Below, piece by piece: positions 33,481-44,300 of a stretch of DNA of 64,000 nucleotides. Numbering within the stretch: the stretch's first letter is position 1; each line of letters opens with the position of its first letter. The notes under the pieces are model-generated. The model was given only the letters and a program-made list of their open reading frames with translations. It was not told where the DNA came from and made no database searches. This DNA is from Apodospora peruviana (taxonomy: Eukaryota; Ascomycota; Sordariomycetes; Sordariales; Lasiosphaeriaceae): NCBI GenBank assembly GCA_033439685.1, contig JAUEDM010000006.1:3844001-3908000 (forward strand). Direction: 5' to 3'. The translations under genes were made by a program, and so were the position numbers.

Positions 33481-34632
33481 TCACGGTAACCACCGCCACC
33501 GTCCCTTCACCCGTCCCTCTGCCTCATCAGCAAGCAACCCAAAAACCCCCGGAGACAAATCAAGGTCCGTAACCTCGCACCCGGTACATCGATCCATGAC
33601 CGTCACATTCACACCCCCATCTTCATCTCCTTCTGTAATCCAAACCCGTATCTTGCGCCCGCAAAGTGGATTCTCGTTCGGGTTCCCATTCCCCTCTGCA
33701 GCAGCAGCATCATACACAGACCACGCCACCGCCACCACGGCATCCGCATCAGTATTATTATACCCGCATGCCCCCAAGGCAGGACTGTAATACGTCAAGT
33801 CCCCTTTCCACTCTTTTCCCGGTGTATCATTCCATGGCAACGGAAGTTCTGACGAAGGACGGTGCAGGCCGATACCTAAACCGAGTGCCAGGATGAATAC
33901 CAATAAGAGGAGAAGAGAGATGGGGAGGATTACGAATAGAAGAAAACGTCGGCGGGGCAGACCAAATATGTAGGTCTTGTCTGGCGGGAGGAGGGTATCG
34001 AATTTCGATTTGAGGGTCGTGGTTATGGATGCCAGTTTGTCTTTGGTACTGCTATTGGCAGTGGTGGGAGACTTTTCGGCCACAGGTAAAGAAGAAGGTG
34101 ACGTCGCAGGTGGCGTTGTCTGCCTCAAATTCTGATTATACTGGTTATTATGGATGGGGAGCAGAGTCCTGCTGGCGTTGGGAGAAGGAGACGGGAAGCC
34201 CATCGTCTCTTTGTTGAGCATGGACATGGATCCTGCCCCCGTTGTCGATGGCGTCGTGGGTGAAGAGACGGCGAACGGGGCAGAGATTTTGCGCTGGCTG
34301 ATGGGTATGGGCCCGGCAGGCGGTTTCTTTTCTCTTGTCGTAAACTTGACGGGGTTCTTGAATACCGTTGCTGCCGGCGGTTTCGGGATCGCGATGTGCG
34401 GTAGCCGAGAGAAGAGTGCGGAGCCGGGCCGGCGGCGGTGATGGTCGCGGCGCTTGTTGTTCGGCGGGTGGAGCGGCGTCTCCCAGTCGGGCAGATGGCG
34501 GATTCGCTGCAACTCGGGCTCCAACGGTGGTCGGGGCTGCGGGTGCGGGGCTGCATCGCTGTGCTCGACCTCCTCCATCGGCGGCGGTGGAGGGAGCTGT
34601 TTGCTCGTATCGAGAATGTTGTTGTCTGCCAT
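33481..34632 (-). CDS. membrane-anchored double-psi beta-barrel (RlpA/expansin-like) protein
   Basis: A single exon of 383 residues with its ATG at 34632. The first about 225 residues are low-complexity, rich in Pro, Ser and Thr, and basic. One transmembrane helix follows (RRRFLLFVILPISLLLLLVF, near 230-255), then a C-terminal domain of about 110 residues: GDLTYYSPALGACGY, NPLCGRKIRV, VTVMDRCTGCEVTDLDLSP, ending in KGRWRWLP. That is the double-psi beta-barrel shared by RlpA, barwin and expansin-like proteins. The charge distribution suggests a type II orientation with the barrel outside. Fungal relatives are usually small secreted proteins, so a long cytosolic tail plus anchor is less common. 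It probably acts at the cell wall, and a catalytic role is unproven. Confidence 0.78.
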   Translation of the reverse strand: MADNNILDTSKQLPPPPPMEEVEHSDAAPHPQPRPPLEPELQRIRHLPDWETPLHPPNNKRRDHHRRRPGSALFSRLPHIAIPKPPAATVFKNPVKFTTREKKPPAGPIPISQRKISAPFAVSSPTTPSTTGAGSMSMLNKETMGFPSPSPNASRTLLPIHNNQYNQNLRQTTPPATSPSSLPVAEKSPTTANSSTKDKLASITTTLKSKFDTLLPPDKTYIFGLPRRRFLLFVILPISLLLLLVFILALGLGIGLHRPSSELPLPWNDTPGKEWKGDLTYYSPALGACGYNNTDADAVVAVAWSVYDAAAAEGNGNPNENPLCGRKIRVWITEGDEDGGVNVTVMDRCTGCEVTDLDLSPGVFGLLADEAEGRVKGRWRWLP

Positions 34633-35477
34633 GGTGACTGAACTGAACTGGCGGTCTTCAATGAAGGCTCAATCAAGCACGTGTATGTTTGGGGGCTGGC
34701 CAGTTCATGGAATTGCGGAGAAATCGAGGAGGGTTCAGTGTTCGGCTGTTGCTGTTGAGCAGAAACCCAGCCGACTGCCGACCACAAAATGACAGTGGCA
34801 CATTTTTCGGTGTAATGTGTGAGCAGGTGTGTTCAGATCAGAATGGAAGATGGCCTGCCTGTGACACCCGATGGATATTGCATCCCCCGCTGAACAAACG
34901 ACATGAATCGGTGAAACAGCCGAACTGAGAGCGACGAGATTGAACCTCGACATGAACGGGTAAAGGCGAGGGGGTCCTGTGCTGCTCGGAGGGAGTACAC
35001 GTGTTGGGAGGAGGTGAGAGCGAGATGACGGCGGTCGGTCCGGTATTTGGCGGCACAGAAGGGTCCTCAAGGTGCACACGCCAAAACTGGTACCTTACAG
35101 ATGGATACGGCAGTGGTGATCAACCAGCAACGAACCGGGTTTGTCCTTGCCTATGCCTTGTTTTCCGCCAGGCACACAACCGTTGAGCCGTGGCAGGCGC
35201 CACTTTACCCGCGCCAAGCATTTGCTGATCGTCGCTGAAGGAGCAGTGAAGCAGAGCACGACCTCCCGTCCCGTTAAACTTCAGCCTATTCCGTTTTAGG
35301 GCATTGTGCCTTGATGAATCGCAGCAGCGAAACACATTTCATCCTTATATCAAGTGCTCATTTCCCATCTGACGGAGATATATTTGCATATAGATTGCTT
35401 GTATATAAAGTTTTAAATGCGTATTGCGCAGGGCAGAAATAGAACAACCGAACGAACCCTTCCATCTGTCAGTGGTG
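34633..35477. other. intergenic upstream of the barrel protein
   Basis: This is the presumed promoter of the minus-strand barrel protein and the 3' flank of the sugar transporter. No supportable frame. Confidence 0.45.
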
Positions 35478-37109
35478 TCAGGGTAGTATGGCAGCCGGCT
35501 GTGGTTCATCATCCGTGTCGACGCCGTCCAAAAGCCCGCGGGATGACTCGTCGTCAGCGCCGGACTTTCGCCCCCGTGCCGCCTTGACAGCCCGCGCGGC
35601 GACTCTTACTCGCGCCCACTGCAACCTCTCCAGCCCCGTTCCGTGGGATTCCTCGGCATCCAACTCCTCAGTAAAGACATGATCAACAGCCTCGAGCATC
35701 AGCCCACCCGTCTCGGGGTAAAACAGCCACACAACACCAGCATTCACCAAATTGAACCCAGCCCAAACCAAAAAGAACCTCCAGCCCATCTTGGCGATGC
35801 CAACAGGCGTGACCTCGACCACGATCCAGTTTCCCACAAAATCCGCCGCGGCCGCGAGCGCAGACCCCTTTCCCCTGATGCCAAGAGGCAAGATCTCAGG
35901 AGGATAAATCCACACGCACGCCATCCAGCCCCAGGTGAAGCACGCCTCGAACAGAAACAAACAGACCACGGCGGCCACGGCTCCTTTCGCTGTTCCCGAC
36001 GCAATGGCTATTGCTTCACCAACCAAAACAACACACATGCCTAACGCCATGCTGATAAACAGTTTTCTCCGCCCGACCCGGTCGATCGTGTACCACGTGA
36101 CGAAAGACGCGAGCACATACCACAGCTGCGTAAAGCAGCCCAGCAGCAGCGCTTTCTGAGGGCTCATTCCGAGAGCAGTCGTGTACAGCGTCGGCGAGAA
36201 ATAGGTGACAATATTAATCCCCGACAGCTGCTGCATCAGCTGGATGCCGACCGCCAAATAGAACCGCTTGTCCGCAGACACAGCATTGGACTTGAACAAA
36301 CCCCCCCAGCCAAAGGTGCCCTCTTCCTTACTCTCCAACGCAATGGCATCCATAATCTCCTTTGCCTCCCTCTTTGTCTCGCCATCTTCTGTCGCCGTCC
36401 CTCTCAACCTTGCCAAAACCTTGACCCCCCTCTCCGTCCCATGCCATCTCATCAACCACCGTGGCGTATCCGGCAACAACGGCCCAACCACCAAAATATA
36501 AAGCGCAAACACGCACTGAAACCCAAGCGGGAAACGCCACTGCGCTTCACCATCATGAAAATAAAACCCATAATTGACACAATACGCGCCCAATAAACCA
36601 AGTAACATCGTAGTAAGTTGACAACAAACCTGCCAACCCCTTTGCTCATGCGCACCTATTTCGGATTGATAAACCGGCGTCACGGACGTGACATAACCGA
36701 TCCCGATCCCAACCACGACTCTGGCGGCCATGAACTCTCTCCTTCCTTGTGAGGCCGCCATCAGGATCCCTCCCACAAAAACAAGGAGAGATCCAAGCAG
36801 GAGGGTTCGTTTGCGGCCCAGCCGTTCGGACGCAAATGCTGATAGGATGGCGCCGAACACGGCGCCGACGTCGTATAACGCTGTAATTGTGCCGATTGTT
36901 AACTCTGACGGGTGGTTCATTGTGGCGAGCCATGATGGAGATAAAATCACGCCCGACATTATGCCCTGGTCGTAGCCAAAGAGGAGAAAACCGGCGGAGC
37001 AGACGGATGTTACGAGGCCCACGAGGGGGGCGCCTCGGAGGGAGGGGAGGCCATCTCCGTCAAAGGTGAGCATGCGCAGTGGGGCGGACAGAAAAGAAGG
37101 TGGCGCCAT
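35478..37109 (-). CDS. MFS sugar transporter
   Basis: A single exon of 543 residues with its ATG at 37109. The signatures of the major-facilitator sugar-porter family are all present: GYDQGIMSGVI in helix 1, ERLGRKRTLLLGS after helix 2, VGIGIGYVTSVTPVYQSE, LLPDTPRWL at the end of helix 6, QQLSGINIVTYFSP in helix 7, DRVGRRKLF in loop 8-9 and YPETGGLMLEAVDHVF after helix 12. The length matches the family. Twelve helices are expected in the plasma membrane, with proton-coupled hexose or related sugar uptake. The exact substrate cannot be told. The C-terminal tail is long and basic with acidic stretches. No intron is needed. Confidence 0.92.
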   Translation of the reverse strand: MAPPSFLSAPLRMLTFDGDGLPSLRGAPLVGLVTSVCSAGFLLFGYDQGIMSGVILSPSWLATMNHPSELTIGTITALYDVGAVFGAILSAFASERLGRKRTLLLGSLLVFVGGILMAASQGRREFMAARVVVGIGIGYVTSVTPVYQSEIGAHEQRGWQVCCQLTTMLLGLLGAYCVNYGFYFHDGEAQWRFPLGFQCVFALYILVVGPLLPDTPRWLMRWHGTERGVKVLARLRGTATEDGETKREAKEIMDAIALESKEEGTFGWGGLFKSNAVSADKRFYLAVGIQLMQQLSGINIVTYFSPTLYTTALGMSPQKALLLGCFTQLWYVLASFVTWYTIDRVGRRKLFISMALGMCVVLVGEAIAIASGTAKGAVAAVVCLFLFEACFTWGWMACVWIYPPEILPLGIRGKGSALAAAADFVGNWIVVEVTPVGIAKMGWRFFLVWAGFNLVNAGVVWLFYPETGGLMLEAVDHVFTEELDAEESHGTGLERLQWARVRVAARAVKAARGRKSGADDESSRGLLDGVDTDDEPQPAAILP

Positions 37110-38892
37110 TTTGGCACCGGTCGGCTGGGCCGGGCGACGGTCGGTTGCGTGGGCCGTTTTGTTGTGATGATGTTGATGGTGAGTTGGTGATGGAAGTGAG
37201 GCTTAAGGTTGTGTTTGTGATGGCGGGGAAGCTGAGCTGGAGAAAGTTACAGGGCGTGTCCGCCTGACAGTTTCCGCTAACGGCCTGCCGCTAACGGCGG
37301 GTCCCGGCATCCCGGGCAGAGGTCCGGTTGGCCGGCCTGGGAGCTTTCCAGGCCACCAAAACCCCAGGTAGCTTCTTACTGATCTGTGATTTTTCGCATG
37401 ATCAATACGGTCGTAATAAATATACCGTTTTCTACTTGAACACAAAGAGAGGGATATCGTATTTGTAACGCAGCGTCTTCACAACACTTCACGACAGCAG
37501 ACAAACAAGTAGGTGATACATGTAAGTTTTATATGTGCATTACATTCTCCGCTATTACATCCCAACAACCCGCAATCACCTCACCACCGATTGCGGCGGG
37601 AGGTGATCCGGTGCCCCTGATATGATACATTACAATGAGGTAGGCAGATGGGGGTTGAGTATATATAACCCCCATCTGCCTCTGGTCCAGCCATTTTTAT
37701 TTTGCCCTTTTTGCCCTCTTCCCGTTGTCCAGTCCCATCCAAGTATCCTAAAATACCCAAGTCTGACGAAAGTAAAAAAAAACTCCAAAAAAAAGACTCC
37801 TCATAAGGTTCGTTGTGGCCTTTTACCAGGCCACCGTAGTCGTTAAATTCCTCGTTAACACCTCGCTTTCCCAAAAGCAAAAGGGAGACGGAGAAAAAGA
37901 AGAGAAAAACCAAGAACTCTAACAGGATATCTCTTCATGTGGCTATACAACGCGACCATTGCTCGTGCTGTCTGTCCGTGAAACCAAGCTTCAAGCTTAG
38001 GTATCTGGTGCGGCTGTCTCAAATCCTCGTCAACGCCTCACTTCGCTGAAAAGAGACATTGTAAAACGAAAAACAGTTTGTACAAGCGTCGCGGCCCTTT
38101 CATAGGCCACGAGTATTCGACTTGGCAGCTCATCAGCCAAGCCGTGTCGTGTGTAAGCTTCCATCGATGACAACGCTGCTCCCTCGAGCATTGCTGTCCT
38201 CGCGTGTGTCGGTGATGGCCATATCCGGGCTGGGTGGCTTGGGGTTCAACCAAAACCAGACCCATCGGACATGTCCCTCACCAGATAAAACGTTGTGTAT
38301 ATATGTGTGTGTTGCTATGTTGTAGCCCGGCTTCCGGTGCCTGTAGGTCGGTAGTCATGTGTCCTTCCATCCATGGGTATCACCCGCATGCGATTCAGAG
38401 TCACCAAGACCACACCCAGGCAGTGCTACCGAGTAACGTATCCCCGTCGACTTTGTGTGTCGTGTGAAATGAACGAACAGAAGAATGCCTCCGTAACCGT
38501 TGCCAGTCGAAGAAGGAAATACAAAAGAGACAATGTTTCAAACCAAAAAGGTTCGACCAGACTCATACTTGGCTGAAAGCGAGGGGTCGACGGGGGTCTT
38601 GCCCTCGCTTTGACGCCAGTCGCCGGCATTGCCGAGAATGTGCGGTTGTCGAGTGAAGTTGAAATCTATGGAGGAAGAAGGAATTGCTTGCACACTTCGT
38701 GGAAGTGTCTCAGCTGGTGTATTTTTTTTTTCGGTGCTTTTAATTTTGTTGAAATGGTCCAAGTAGAGAGAAAAAAATGGGAGATGAAAGACACGTCGCT
38801 CAAACATGTTGGTGACCTTCGGACAAAAAGAAAGTTCAACAACGAAGCAAGTGACTGTGCCAACGCAGAAAAAGTCTAGAGAAGTGATGAGA
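37110..38892. other. 1.8-kb intergenic region with hairpins
   Basis: This region lies upstream of the sugar transporter and downstream of the C2H2 gene. It has GC-rich palindromic sequence around 37265-37355 and a perfect 15-bp inverted repeat at 37642-37681. No coding frame is supportable. Confidence 0.5.
37642..37681. repeat. perfect 15-bp inverted repeat, 10-nt loop
   Basis: The arm aggcagatgggggtt (37642-37656) is exactly reverse-complemented at 37667-37681; the loop is gagtatatat. It could form a hairpin in DNA or RNA. It stands alone, without TIR-flanking duplications that would mark an element. Confidence 0.75.
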
Positions 38893-41344
38893 TCAAGTTG
38901 ACACCCTCACTCTGCCATCGATCAATGACTCAGTCGCAAACGTGAGGTCAAAGGACATGTCGTCCAGATTCAAATCACTGCGAGCAAGATGCGAGGGGAT
39001 GTGAGGTTCTCCAAAGACGCCAGCTTGCGTGATTGTAGCAGTTGAAGACACTGGTGAGGTGTAGTTGTGACTGTCGAGGCTCATCATGGATGAGGAAGGC
39101 ATGTGATGTTGAGTCTGGTGGCTGGAGGATTGGTGGAAGTCAAACCCTGACGACGAGATGGGCTGCATGTTGCGCATGGATGACGAAACATACATTGACG
39201 GATCGATGTAGAGGTCCGCCGCACCTTGAGGCCCAAGGTCGCCCTGGAGACTTTGATATGATGGGTCGACCCCATCAAGATCGTTGTTGAACCCTCCTCC
39301 GACACCAGCAAAGGCAGCCATGTCGTAGGCAGCCACGCCCGACCCGACTCTCAGGGCGGCGGCTTGGGGGCCATACTGTGCATCGAGTAACTCGTTCTCC
39401 AAGTCGTCAGCATCAACGGCGCCGATTGACTCGGCGCCGTCGGGCAAGAACGCACCTTCTTGATCCATGGGAACAGATACCTCAACCATCCAGAGCTTGA
39501 GCTCAGCCATGGAGGGCCAGTCACCACCACCCTTGCCGCCACGCTTCTCATCGTCCGCCTTGTTGGAACTTGATCCTTTTGATCCACCTTTGGAGCCGGC
39601 ACCCTTGCGGGCTGGTTTCATCTTGAAGTGCGTCCGCCTCAGATGAGCGGCAGCGTTGTAGTAGGCACCATACTGCTTGGCTTGCGAACACTGCTTGCAG
39701 TCGCGTAACGCCTTCATGGGGGTCTCGGTGTGATGAATGCCGACCTCGCTAGGGTCACGGCAAATCCACTTCTTCACTGTGCTCTTGTGCTTGGCTTCTG
39801 TGTGTCGGCGGAGCTCATGCTCACCTCTGAAACCCTCGGGGTTCTCATTGCACTGTGTGCATTTCACCTTCGGATGCTTGGGTCGCTCGTACTTGGCCTT
39901 TTGGATCACAGCCTTCCCGTCTTTGCCCTTGTTGCTGCTAGGGGCCGACTCAACAGGCACTTTCTTCACCTGGTCGGCAGCCGGTTTGGGCTGAAGGTTG
40001 CGCGACTTGGCGTTGATGTTTTGGCGAGCTAAGGCCTCCTTGGCTCGGAACTTCAAAGACTGATTGGACTTGGTGCTGTCTTTGGAGACGGATCGTTCCA
40101 TGGAAAGGTGCTGTGCGAGGAACCCGTACTCGTTATCTGCCAGGCCAACAGACGAAGACGATGATCGAGTGCTCGATTGGGAAACCGACTTTTCCATGGC
40201 ATGGTGGTGCTCGGAGAGACCGGAGTCGACCGGTGCTGATGATCCATATGCATGCGAGTAGTCGGGAAGGTTAGCACCCATCGCGAGAAAGTCATGATCT
40301 ACCATTGCTGCTCTCTTTCCGAGCAGAGAGGGGTGGTTCACCGGCTGTGTATGACCGAAGCTGTCTTGGCGGGCGTGGCCACCGCGGGTGGATTGCTGCG
40401 AGTGTATCCGGACCATTTCGTTGAAGTGTCCCGAAATGGAAGCGTTGTCATTCATGGTGCTGTTGGACCTTGTCATCGGAGCAGTCTCGATAGTCGGACC
40501 CGAAGTCATCGACCCGCAGGCTGACGGGATGCCGAACTGTGCGGCATCGGGCGAGAGTAGGTCACCAGACGGTATCTGGAGCGGCGATGTGGTTGAGAAG
40601 CTGTCGTCAACTTCCCTCATGGACAAGAATTCGTCCACATTCATCTCCACACCATCAGTGGACAACGGCTCCATTGGACGACGGAGGGGCTGCTCTGGGT
40701 AGAGGGAGTCGCCGTGAATGTAGGCATTTGCGGGCTGCTGAAACGGGTTCTGATTGAGGTAGTCTTGGAGCATGCCAGGACCCGAGTAGCTGTTCCGTGC
40801 CGGAGCCGGTGGCAGTGGCGGGGTAACGAGGCCCAAGCCCTTAGCCACGAATGGGTTGTGTTTTACAGGTGTCATGGTCATTCTCGGAGAGGCGTTGGAG
40901 CTGGATCTCGTCATTTTGCCGGTTGACGGAGGCGGTACTGCCTGATGCGTAGTCTTTGATCGCTTCATGGGCCGGGTCTGGTCCTGCTATCGGGGCTTGT
41001 GAGTAGGGCTGCACCTCGATAATCCAGTGGTTCGGAAGGCTTACCAGTTGTTGGCCGTGCTCCGGCTTGGCTTTCAGGCCAAGGTCGGCGGCCACCATGC
41101 TGACGGCCACCGCGCTGCGGGGAACCGTGTTGCTCCTCGAGCGGCCATGATCGTTTAGAGACGGGCGAGACAAGGACACTTGATAGTCACCTGGGACAGC
41201 ATCAAAATCTAGAGGAGCAGTGGACACGGAAGAGCGAGCGGAGGAGCGCGCTCTGTGCAACTGGTTCTCGATCATGCGTGCCTCCTCGGCCTTTTGCCGC
41301 AATAATGCCTCAAGTCTCTGCACTTCATAACTTTGTTGGCTCAT
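38893..41344 (-). CDS. C2H2-type zinc-finger regulator (fungal)
   Basis: Exons 41344-41045 and 40983-38893 (61-bp intron, GTAAGC..GCAG, phase 0) give 796 residues. The N-terminus (MSQQSYEVQRLEALLRQKAEEA) is a short coiled coil. A long Ser/Pro/Gln-rich disordered region follows, containing nuclear-type basic patches. Two Cys/His fingers sit near residues 470-560: KCTQCNENPEGF..HELRRHTEAKH and DCKQCSQAKQYGAYYNAAAHLRRTH, joined by KKWICRDPSEVG. I recall this arrangement in a conserved fungal family of C2H2 regulators. The acidic C-terminal half could be an activation region. It is nuclear by inference, and its targets are unknown. The upstream region is unusually long. Confidence 0.8.
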
Positions 41345-44300
41345 TTTGGTCAGAGCGTCTGGATAAACAAGGCAAAGAGAGAGTGACGATGGTCACAAAT
41401 AGGGCAAGATGAGGATTGTCTCGCAGGGCAGCCTCGTGATTCTTGACCAGAACTGGGGGCCCTGGACGAGACGCGAGCGAGCGCACAATCGGAGTAAGGT
41501 GCGTTTACGTGCTTCTGTGTAGAAGCAAGAAGCTGTGAACGAAAGCCTTGAATGAGTCTAGGATGATCACTCTGCGGGCAGAAGACGAGCGAAACCAAAG
41601 AACAATGGAAAAGTGGATGTTTCGGAGAGGAATGGTTGGCACGCGAAGGCGAGCAAATGATATTTATCCAGTCGTATCCACGAGGCTTCGAGATGCAAGT
41701 CCTGTTGCACGGCCAGTCTCGTCTTATTTAGAAGCGGGCGTTCGAAGGGGAGGACGAAAGAGAAGACAGTGGGGTTTAGGTCGACATGCGAGCTGGAGCG
41801 TGGACAAGAGATGATGGGATGGTCAAGGTCTGTGGGACGACAAGGGTCTGCATGGTCTTTGGAGCTTGTGGTGGCACCCGGCATCATCAACCCACGCCAA
41901 CCATACGCAAGTTGACCCTACCCACCCACACCGACGGCTGCAGGTGGCTCTTGGAATCTGGATGGTGACGACTTGTCCACAAGGATCAACGGTGTAAGTC
42001 GCAGGGGCTGCTCGCGTTGTTCTGGTCGATGGAAAAGACTGATGCAATTGACACTGTCGCACCGACGACGGCCTGTCTCGGCGTGTCAACTTTCGGGCCA
42101 CACTACGAAAACGGGCCCTGTGCTCTGCGTGACGAATCTGGAGGCCCTGCTGTGCAACGTCTGGATTTGCGCTAGAGATGCGCGCTGTGAGGGAGATCTT
42201 GCCCCCGATTAGCGGGCTTTCTTCAGGATGGCACGGGTGGGCTGGCTAGTGGTCCATCAGGGCGACCCAACGTGATCAACTTGGCCCCAGAGCAGACAGA
42301 GGCATGCAAATGTCCATGTCTCTTTCATCTCTCCATGCAGCACCATGCACCGAGTCCAGATCGGTTGCACATGGTTGCGCTACCGACCGTACTGACTGCG
42401 CGTGGGCGGTTTGACTGCTGCAGAGACGCCGTCGGAGGACTTTTGCATCTACCAAGAACGGTGCCCGGCTGTCAAGGGAAGACGGAACGCACCCTCCCCA
42501 AATATGCTCCATATGTTGAATCATTGGCAGGCAGTTGTTCCCTACAGGAACGGCATCTCTGCCTGAGGTCAGCCTCGTTCAATCTCTTAAACGGACCAGA
42601 ATGGCATGATTGTCACGGCCGGGAAGGATTCCTGAGGTTCCGGGTCAAGGTCAGTGATCGACAACGCCAAATAACCTGGAATTCATTATACGACTGACAA
42701 TCCCCAGATGGGTGGGCCAACGAGAACACCAAGGTACTGAAGAGAATGAGCCAACGCTGCTCGCTCGCTGGCTGGGCAGGTCAAGTCCTCAATGAGCTTC
42801 ATCAGGTTCGAGAATTCCGTGGGATGTAATGGCGGGGTATGGGACGGCGTGGGTTGTACGGAATATGGTAGGCCACTCAATCGCGATACAAGTTGGCGTG
42901 CCACTGTGGAAGCACTTAAAAGCTGCTGACTGATGCCCGTGTCCTCCCTACCAATGCGTTGGCTAGCGTGCCCAGGCGTCATTTTTGTTGGTAGCAGCAA
43001 TTGGAAGTTGAATGGTCAAAATGCGCCGGTCGTCGGTCGATGCATCGGGTGCAGCAGGATCACGATAGGGTGTGGAGGGGTGTGGAGGAGCAGAAGCAAC
43101 AGCAGAAGAAGGGCCCAGAAAGGAAATGGAAACTGGAATTCCTTTCTCGGCAACAAGTGTGGTGCACCTGCCAGCCATATCGCAGGCCGCAGGCGCGGTA
43201 GCAGATACCATTTTTGTCAGTGCCCCCCTTCTGTCTTTGAGATCTCGGTCGTGAATTGTTGAGAACCTTGAGGGGTAATCGGTCATCGTTCTTTCCCATC
43301 CATCGTTTCCAAAACGGAAGTCTTGAGTCTTACTGTCCTTTCCATTTTCACGAGAACTTTTTCTCTCTCTGCATCCTCCTTCAGCACACAGCCACCTCTT
43401 CCGAACTGATGACGCTCCGTCGTTGCCCAACGACACGGGATTTGGGTTGGGCATTAGCTCAACCCTCGACCTCTGCATCCATCCACTCATTATTACAGGA
43501 GATCACCCTGTCCCTACTGCTGCGTTTATTGATCTGCTCCAGGATCTGTAGTCTATACGAAAGCAGGACCTGTTGATCGAAGTCGCAATCCAAAAAAACC
43601 TGGCTGTCATTGACACCACCACAACCACCATCCACACTTGCTCCAGCCACGCTGTCCCGCTGTCCCCGCCGTCGGTGGCAGTTGTGACATAGACTCACCT
43701 CTCTTTGCCATTTGCTCGAGGCGATGGTGCATCCGGCATGCAGCTCCATGGTTTCACCGCACGCTATCGATAGGAGAAGCAGGGACCCAGTGCCATTCGG
43801 TCATTGAATTCGTTGGACGTCCTGGACGTGCATGAGTTGCCTTGCTGTCAGCGACTCCCACTGGTGTTTCCTGCGAGTCCCATCACAGCAGTCGTCTTGA
43901 TTGGCCCGGGAGCCCTCCAAAAGTGAGGCGACCGCTTAACGAGTCTTCGACTGGTCACCAACGTTTCCTCACTGGGCGGACATCTTCCGGGCGGGCGGCG
44001 TGGGTCGCCATTTTCCTTCCTCGTCTCTTCCACTGACTAAACTCGATCTTTGCAATGGCCCGAGGTGAGGTCCAGGACTACCGACCTTATTACTCTTGGC
44101 GGAGTTGAACGGCCGGGCGCGGCACTCTCGGAATTTTTCTGTTCAGTTGGGCTCCAATCTACCACACCCCGATCACCAATCTCGCGCGTGCATCCGGCAG
44201 CCATACATACACACGATGCGGACGAGTTGTCCAAGCTTGGAGACGGGTCACTTGAGAGCTTATTGACCACCAAGCTACCCGGTCAGCGAGCCAGCCTTAC

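Noticed and set aside
37265..37520. Possible second LTR (TGTCC.. start, ACA ends nearby)
   Set aside because: I could not find matching 5-bp duplications at any TG..CA pair in this stretch.
42963..43490. 175-residue minus-strand frame in the same gap
   Set aside because: It is an unpatterned sequence with overlapping open frames on both strands, so no coding signal stands out.
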